Shown: positions 5,924-8,956 of the stretch, piece by piece
Position numbering within the stretch: the stretch's first letter is position 1
Layout of the letters: each line of letters opens with the position of its first letter
DNA from: Deltaproteobacteria bacterium
GTDB lineage: Bacteria > Desulfobacterota > Binatia > Binatales > Binataceae
Direction of reading: 5' to 3'
NCBI GenBank assembly: GCA_021786815.1
Contig: JAJYMR010000388.1
Span: 1-8,956 of the forward strand
Length of the DNA stretch: 8,956 nt
Notes under the pieces: model-generated
What the model was told of the DNA's origin: nothing
Database searches by the model: none
The model's input: only the letters and a program-made list of their open reading frames with translations
Program-made: the position numbers and the translations under genes

Positions 5924-6185
5924 CCTGCGACGCACCGCGCTCGAGATAAGGCGCAGGTTCGAAGCCGACCAGGTGCGCCTTGAGTCGGAGGTCAGGGAAA
6001 ACCCGATGCGCTCGCTGGTGCTGGCCGGGGCGCTCGGATTCGTCCTGGGCCGGGCTTCGCGCCACACCGCGGTTTTGCTCGCGCTTCTTACTGGCGCCGC
6101 CGTTGGTTATTCGATAGGTTCCGCGCAGCGCGCCGCGGTACCCGCAGCGCAACATGACGCAGCCCGAGAACCAGGCGCCCGATAG
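5868..6185 (+). CDS. DUF883/DUF3618-like membrane protein, copy 3
   Basis: A 105-residue protein. Residues 5-42 form a highly charged predicted coiled coil (LRRELDQARDDLRRTALEIR), which resembles DUF3618 openings. VRENPMRSLVLAGALGFVLG (42-61) is the standard DUF883/ElaB/YqjD anchor: R-E-N-P before a membrane helix with G-F-V-L-G. A second hydrophobic helix (68-86) and a polar tail follow. The start at 5868 begins the coherent coiled coil and has GAGG only 3 nt upstream, so translation probably depends on coupling. It overlaps the preceding gene by 56 nt in another frame. A longer in-frame start at 5817 would deepen the overlap and adds nothing family-like. As a membrane-tethered coiled coil it may link the cytoplasmic face of the membrane to ribosomes or other proteins, as proposed for YqjD (inference). 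Confidence 0.75.
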   Translation: MEADTTIQLRRELDQARDDLRRTALEIRRRFEADQVRLESEVRENPMRSLVLAGALGFVLGRASRHTAVLLALLTGAAVGYSIGSAQRAAVPAAQHDAAREPGAR

Positions 6186-6561
6186 GTCTCACGACCAACC
6201 CGCGGCCCAGGCTGCCCTCGACCGGCATCGTGCCGAGGGCCATTGGGCCGCGCTCGCGGGCCGGATGCTCGACGACGTCGTCCGCATCGTCGAAGCCGAG
6301 ACCAGGCTGCTCGAGGTGAACTTCGGACGGGCTTTGACGGCGGCCTTCGACCGCGCGGTGGGCCAGTTTCTGGGAAGCTTGCTCGTGTTCCTGGGCGGCG
6401 CGTGTGTGCTGGCTGCGCTGATAATGCTGCTGCACGAGTGGCTTCCGGTGTGGTTGTCGCTTGCGATATCCGGAGCGATTGCAATCGGCGTCGGCCTTGC
6501 CGTGGCGTGGAACTCCGGGCGCGTCGCCCGGAAAGCGGAGAGCGAGATGGGAGGCAGTTGA
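6154..6561 (+). CDS. Phage-holin-X / YqjE-like (DUF1469) membrane protein
   Basis: A 135-residue protein. A polar N-terminus (1-30) precedes an amphipathic helix, WAALAGRMLDDVVRIVEAET (31-50), with RLLEVNF directly after. Two membrane helices follow (about 70-92, FLGSLLVFLGGACVLAALIM, and 97-119, PVWLSLAISGAIAIGVGLAV), then a short basic tail. This layout and the E-x-RLLE-x motif are those of the Actinobacterial Holin-X/DUF1469 family, which includes E. coli YqjE encoded next to YqjD. Despite the name, members are chromosomal envelope proteins, and nothing here suggests phage lysis. The start overlaps the preceding gene by 32 nt and lacks a clear Shine-Dalgarno sequence, implying coupled translation. 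A downstream Met at residue 38 would lose the conserved helix. The DUF883-DUF1469 adjacency supports both assignments. Confidence 0.8.
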   Translation: MTQPENQAPDRSHDQPAAQAALDRHRAEGHWAALAGRMLDDVVRIVEAETRLLEVNFGRALTAAFDRAVGQFLGSLLVFLGGACVLAALIMLLHEWLPVWLSLAISGAIAIGVGLAVAWNSGRVARKAESEMGGS

Positions 6562-6584
6562 GTGATCGTGCTGCGCGCAAACGG

Positions 6585-7880
6585 ATGACCGGCGAGAGAA
6601 GCGGCACGGATTCCCGGACTTCGGCGCGTGCGACGCGCGGATGGCGCAGGCTCAAAAGGAGGCTTGCGCTTTCGACCCGTCGACTGTCGCGGATTCTCGC
6701 TCTGGCCGTGAGCAATTTTGTCGCGCACGATTACTGGCTATGGGCCTCTGTGCTGACTTACACGGTCGCACTGTCCATCGTTCCGCTCCTGGTGCTCGTC
6801 TTCGCGGCTCTCAAGGGCCTTGGTGAAGAGGCTCGGGTCGAACCACTTATCCTGAATTATCTGTCACTTGATTCACCCGTCATCCGCGCCCACCTGCGCG
6901 ACTTCATCGCCAACAGTCGTGCTGGCGCGCTCGGCTCCCTGGGCGCAGGAAGCCTGGTCGTCTGCGATATCATGACGCTGCGGACGATCGAGATCGCGTT
7001 CAACCGGATTTGGCAGGTCAAAGAAGGACGGCCGTTCATCCGCACGATCTCCGACTACCTGAGCGTCACTTTCACGGTGCCGATCCTTCTTGCCGCGGCC
7101 CTTACCCTGGCCTCCGCCTACGGCGACGAACTCGGCCGGATTCCGTTTGCCGCAAGAGTGACGCCCTTTTTCATGATATGGGCCGGATACGCCTTCCTGT
7201 TCATGTTCTTTCCATACACGACGGTCCGCTACGGTGCCGCGCTGGCGGGCTCGTTCGTCACCTCGATTCTCTGGATAATCGCGTATTGGGCCTATGTGCA
7301 CTTCCAGTATCAGGCGAGCTACCAGCCGGTCTACGGCGCGCTGGCCGCGATTCCCGCGCTGCTCGTCTGGATCTATCTGAGCTGGTCAATCGTGCTGTTC
7401 GGCGCCGAGATCGCCGCCGCAGCCCAATACGGGGCCTCACAAAAACGATCCGGCGGCGAAAAGGGACGGGATTTCACGCGCCGGGCCGGACTGCTCCTCA
7501 CGATTCGAATTGCTCAAAGGATGCTGAGTCATCGCGGACCGGTGACGGCCCGCGATGTCGCGCGCGAACTCGGCGCCAACGAAACCGACCTCGACCCGGT
7601 TCTCCAGCGGCTCAAACATGCCGGCTTGCTCGTGGAGGGAAAGGCCGACGCTTCGACGAACCACGGCGATTACGAACTGCTTTTGTGCCGAGCGCCCTCG
7701 GCAATCCCGGTTGAGGCGATCCTGGATGCGGTTGAAGAGCCACGCGCCGGGCGAACCTACGACTGGCGGATAAAAAGGCTTCTTGCACGCCTGGAGAATA
7801 ACGAGCGAAATCTGCTTAAGGGCGAGACGCTGCACGACCTCGTCGTCAGCGAGGCTCGTCCGACCCAGGCCCGTCTTTAG
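6585..7880 (+). CDS. YihY/BrkB-family inner-membrane protein with C-terminal winged-helix-like domain
   Basis: A 431-residue YihY/virulence-factor-BrkB protein, a family once misannotated as ribonuclease BN. A basic N-terminus (14-36) precedes helix 1, WASVLTYTVALSIVPLLVLVF (53-73), the family signature of the ASLTYTTLLSLVPLL type. Further membrane helices lie near 158-178, 194-210, 221-247 and 257-280; a segment at 115-130 may also insert. The cytoplasmic tail (298-431) contains IRIAQRMLSHRGPVTARDVA and an LQRLKHAGLLVEG recognition-like helix, typical of an Rrf2-like winged-helix fold. Its role is unknown; the family is proposed to act in envelope transport or homeostasis. Start choice is uncertain. 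ATG 6585 begins where the basic N-terminus starts but lacks a Shine-Dalgarno sequence. TTG at 6558 overlaps the previous stop (TTGA) with GGGAGG only 3 nt upstream and would add 9 residues. The frame is open back to 6243, but that part is an Arg-rich shadow of the holin-X gene. Confidence 0.9.
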   Translation: MTGERSGTDSRTSARATRGWRRLKRRLALSTRRLSRILALAVSNFVAHDYWLWASVLTYTVALSIVPLLVLVFAALKGLGEEARVEPLILNYLSLDSPVIRAHLRDFIANSRAGALGSLGAGSLVVCDIMTLRTIEIAFNRIWQVKEGRPFIRTISDYLSVTFTVPILLAAALTLASAYGDELGRIPFAARVTPFFMIWAGYAFLFMFFPYTTVRYGAALAGSFVTSILWIIAYWAYVHFQYQASYQPVYGALAAIPALLVWIYLSWSIVLFGAEIAAAAQYGASQKRSGGEKGRDFTRRAGLLLTIRIAQRMLSHRGPVTARDVARELGANETDLDPVLQRLKHAGLLVEGKADASTNHGDYELLLCRAPSAIPVEAILDAVEEPRAGRTYDWRIKRLLARLENNERNLLKGETLHDLVVSEARPTQARL

Positions 7881-7933
7881 CGGCGAATGCCGCGGATGCC
7901 CAACGGGTTTCCTCGCCGCATGGGAGGAACGCA

Positions 7934-8836
7934 ATGACGATGCGTGTGCGGTTGGCCCAAACCCTGCTCTTCGTAACTGCGCTTTTGCTGGAGATCCCGC
8001 CCGCAAGGGCCGCGGCACTCCCGGTCGCCGAAATCAACCATGTGCTGGGCGAGAAGGGAGAGTCGCTGCCCAACGGCGTCGTCCGGTATTCGTGGCTGAG
8101 AACCGACCTCAAGGTCGTCATCGAGCACACCGCCGTGCACCCCGCTCTCGCGCTTCAGTCACGGGTCACCTTCATGCCGGCGCATGACGGGAGTGCGCTC
8201 GTAACGGGCGAACTCGTGGCGACTCAGGAGGAAGCCCGGCGGGTTATCGACGTGCTCGACTCCTCGCCTCTCACGATAACCGCCCTATGCGACCATCTGT
8301 GCCGCGAATCGCCGCGCCTGACGTTCGTGCACTTCGTGGGCGAGGGCAAAGCCCTGACGCTCGCAACTACGCTGCGAGAGGTGCTTAAGGCGACGGCAAC
8401 GCCGCTCAGGCCCGCTCCGGCTGCGATTCCGGCGATGCCGGCGAAATGGGTTGACGAGATGCGCGAGGAACTCGGCTATTCCGGGCGCTATCAGAACGGC
8501 GTGCTCTCGATCGTGGTTCCGCGCTCGGAGCAGGTGCGCATGAGCGGGGAAGTCATGCCCGCATCAATGGGCGTAGCGACGCGGCTCAATTTTCAGGAGG
8601 CCGGCCACGGTAGGCTTGCGGGCACAGGCGAATTCGCACTGGTGGCTGGCGAGGTATCCCGGGTTCTCTACACGCTCAGCAACAACCATATCGAGGTCAC
8701 GGCTCTGAGCGGCCATTTGCTAAAGGAGTCACCGCGTCTTTTCTTCCTGCACTTCTGGGCGGTCGGCACCCCTTTCGATCTGGCCCGCGCGCTGCGGGCG
8801 GCCCTTGACAGGACCGACACGGGCAAGGAGCAGTAA
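7934..8836 (+). CDS. Secreted tandem DUF1259 (LppY/LpqO-family) protein
   Basis: A 300-residue exported protein. Residues 1-26 form a signal peptide: MTMRVR, a hydrophobic core LLFVTALLLE and the site ARA-AA. No lipobox cysteine is seen, so it is probably periplasmic or secreted rather than a lipoprotein. Two DUF1259 domains follow, at about 30-153 and 171-293, joined by a Pro/Ala-rich linker (154-170). The repeats align through NGVVRY/NGVLSI, the R-V-T-F/R-L-N-F strand, TALCDHLCRESPRLTFVHF (116-134) and TALSGHLLKESPRLFFLHF (256-274). The family hallmark is TAL-x-x-HL-x-ESPR with a His at the end of the next strand; here these are H121/H133 and H261/H273. Repeat 1 alone has two cysteines around its His (C119, C123). 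DUF1259 proteins have no established biochemical role. GGAGGA at 7923-7928 gives a strong ribosome-binding site 6 nt before ATG 7934. The gene starts 53 nt after the YihY gene and could share its transcript. Confidence 0.9.
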   Translation: MTMRVRLAQTLLFVTALLLEIPPARAAALPVAEINHVLGEKGESLPNGVVRYSWLRTDLKVVIEHTAVHPALALQSRVTFMPAHDGSALVTGELVATQEEARRVIDVLDSSPLTITALCDHLCRESPRLTFVHFVGEGKALTLATTLREVLKATATPLRPAPAAIPAMPAKWVDEMREELGYSGRYQNGVLSIVVPRSEQVRMSGEVMPASMGVATRLNFQEAGHGRLAGTGEFALVAGEVSRVLYTLSNNHIEVTALSGHLLKESPRLFFLHFWAVGTPFDLARALRAALDRTDTGKEQ

Positions 8837-8956
8837 ACGCCGAAATAGCCCGGTAGAACCCCCCGCAACCCGCGGCCCGCCTGAAAAACCCCCTTTCCGC
8901 CTGCTATCCACCGCTCGCGCCGAGTTCCAGTTCCGTTCCTTAATGGAGCTTTGATG
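8837..8956 (+). promoter_or_regulatory. 3' spacer with ribosome-binding site and possible start codon of the next gene
   Basis: This 120-nt stretch follows the DUF1259 gene and shows no convincing terminator hairpin or promoter. At its end GGAG (8945-8948) lies 5 nt before an ATG occupying the last three bases (8954-8956). A downstream plus-strand gene may therefore start exactly at the window edge and continue the cluster. Nothing can be said about its product. Confidence 0.4.

Noticed and set aside
6154..6561. Phage lysis cassette or prophage remnant suggested by the holin-X domain
   Set aside because: No endolysin, integrase, structural gene or attachment repeat is visible, and DUF1469 proteins are common chromosomal partners of YqjD-like genes.
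6243..6584. N-terminal extension of the YihY frame by 114 codons
   Set aside because: It is Arg-rich, lies on top of the holin-X gene in another frame, and the YihY family signature begins well after 6585.

Overview
The window is GC-rich bacterial DNA packed with genes. Third codon positions are strongly G/C, which also produces many long antisense shadow frames. The protein families point to a free-living, metabolically versatile soil or sediment bacterium: a dimethylformamidase-like C-terminus, a CocE/NonD hydrolase, a crotonase-fold protein, a VOC protein, an NTF2-like protein, a beta-carbonic anhydrase and a DUF1259 protein. A proteobacterium-like or Binatota-like lineage would fit, but this is inference from family content and GC only. 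No RNA genes, CRISPR arrays, insertion sequences, phage structural genes or replication origin were seen.

Layout. (1) Bases 1-183 are the 3' end of a plus-strand gene resembling the large subunit of N,N-dimethylformamidase. A clear intrinsic terminator follows at 203-240. (2) Bases 264-5114 hold five minus-strand genes. In transcription order they are a crotonase-superfamily protein lacking both classical catalytic glutamates, a CocE/NonD alpha/beta hydrolase, an NTF2/SnoaL-like protein, a two-module VOC protein and an Rv1284-type beta-carbonic anhydrase. This block looks catabolic (ester or amide cleavage plus acyl-CoA handling), but the substrate cannot be read from sequence. (3) Bases 5115-5377 form a divergent intergenic region. 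It contains an AT-rich island (about 5229-5280) with promoter-like hexamers on both strands and a perfect 8-bp inverted repeat at 5259-5278. (4) Bases 5378-8836 hold six plus-strand genes for the cell envelope. They are three consecutive small ElaB/YqjD (DUF883)-like membrane-anchor proteins, a holin-X/YqjE-like (DUF1469) protein, a YihY/BrkB membrane protein with a C-terminal winged-helix-like region, and a secreted protein with two DUF1259 (LppY/LpqO) domains. The first five are tightly packed, with gaps of 6 and 23 nt and overlaps of 56 and 32 nt. The sixth follows 53 nt later with its own strong Shine-Dalgarno sequence. (5) The last bases carry a Shine-Dalgarno-like GGAG and an ATG that may start the next gene.

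The plus-strand block resembles the enterobacterial yqjD-yqjE stress module, expanded to three anchors and joined to YihY and DUF1259 genes. It is the best candidate here for an under-described system. The divergent promoter/operator region could coordinate it with the catabolic block, which is inference.
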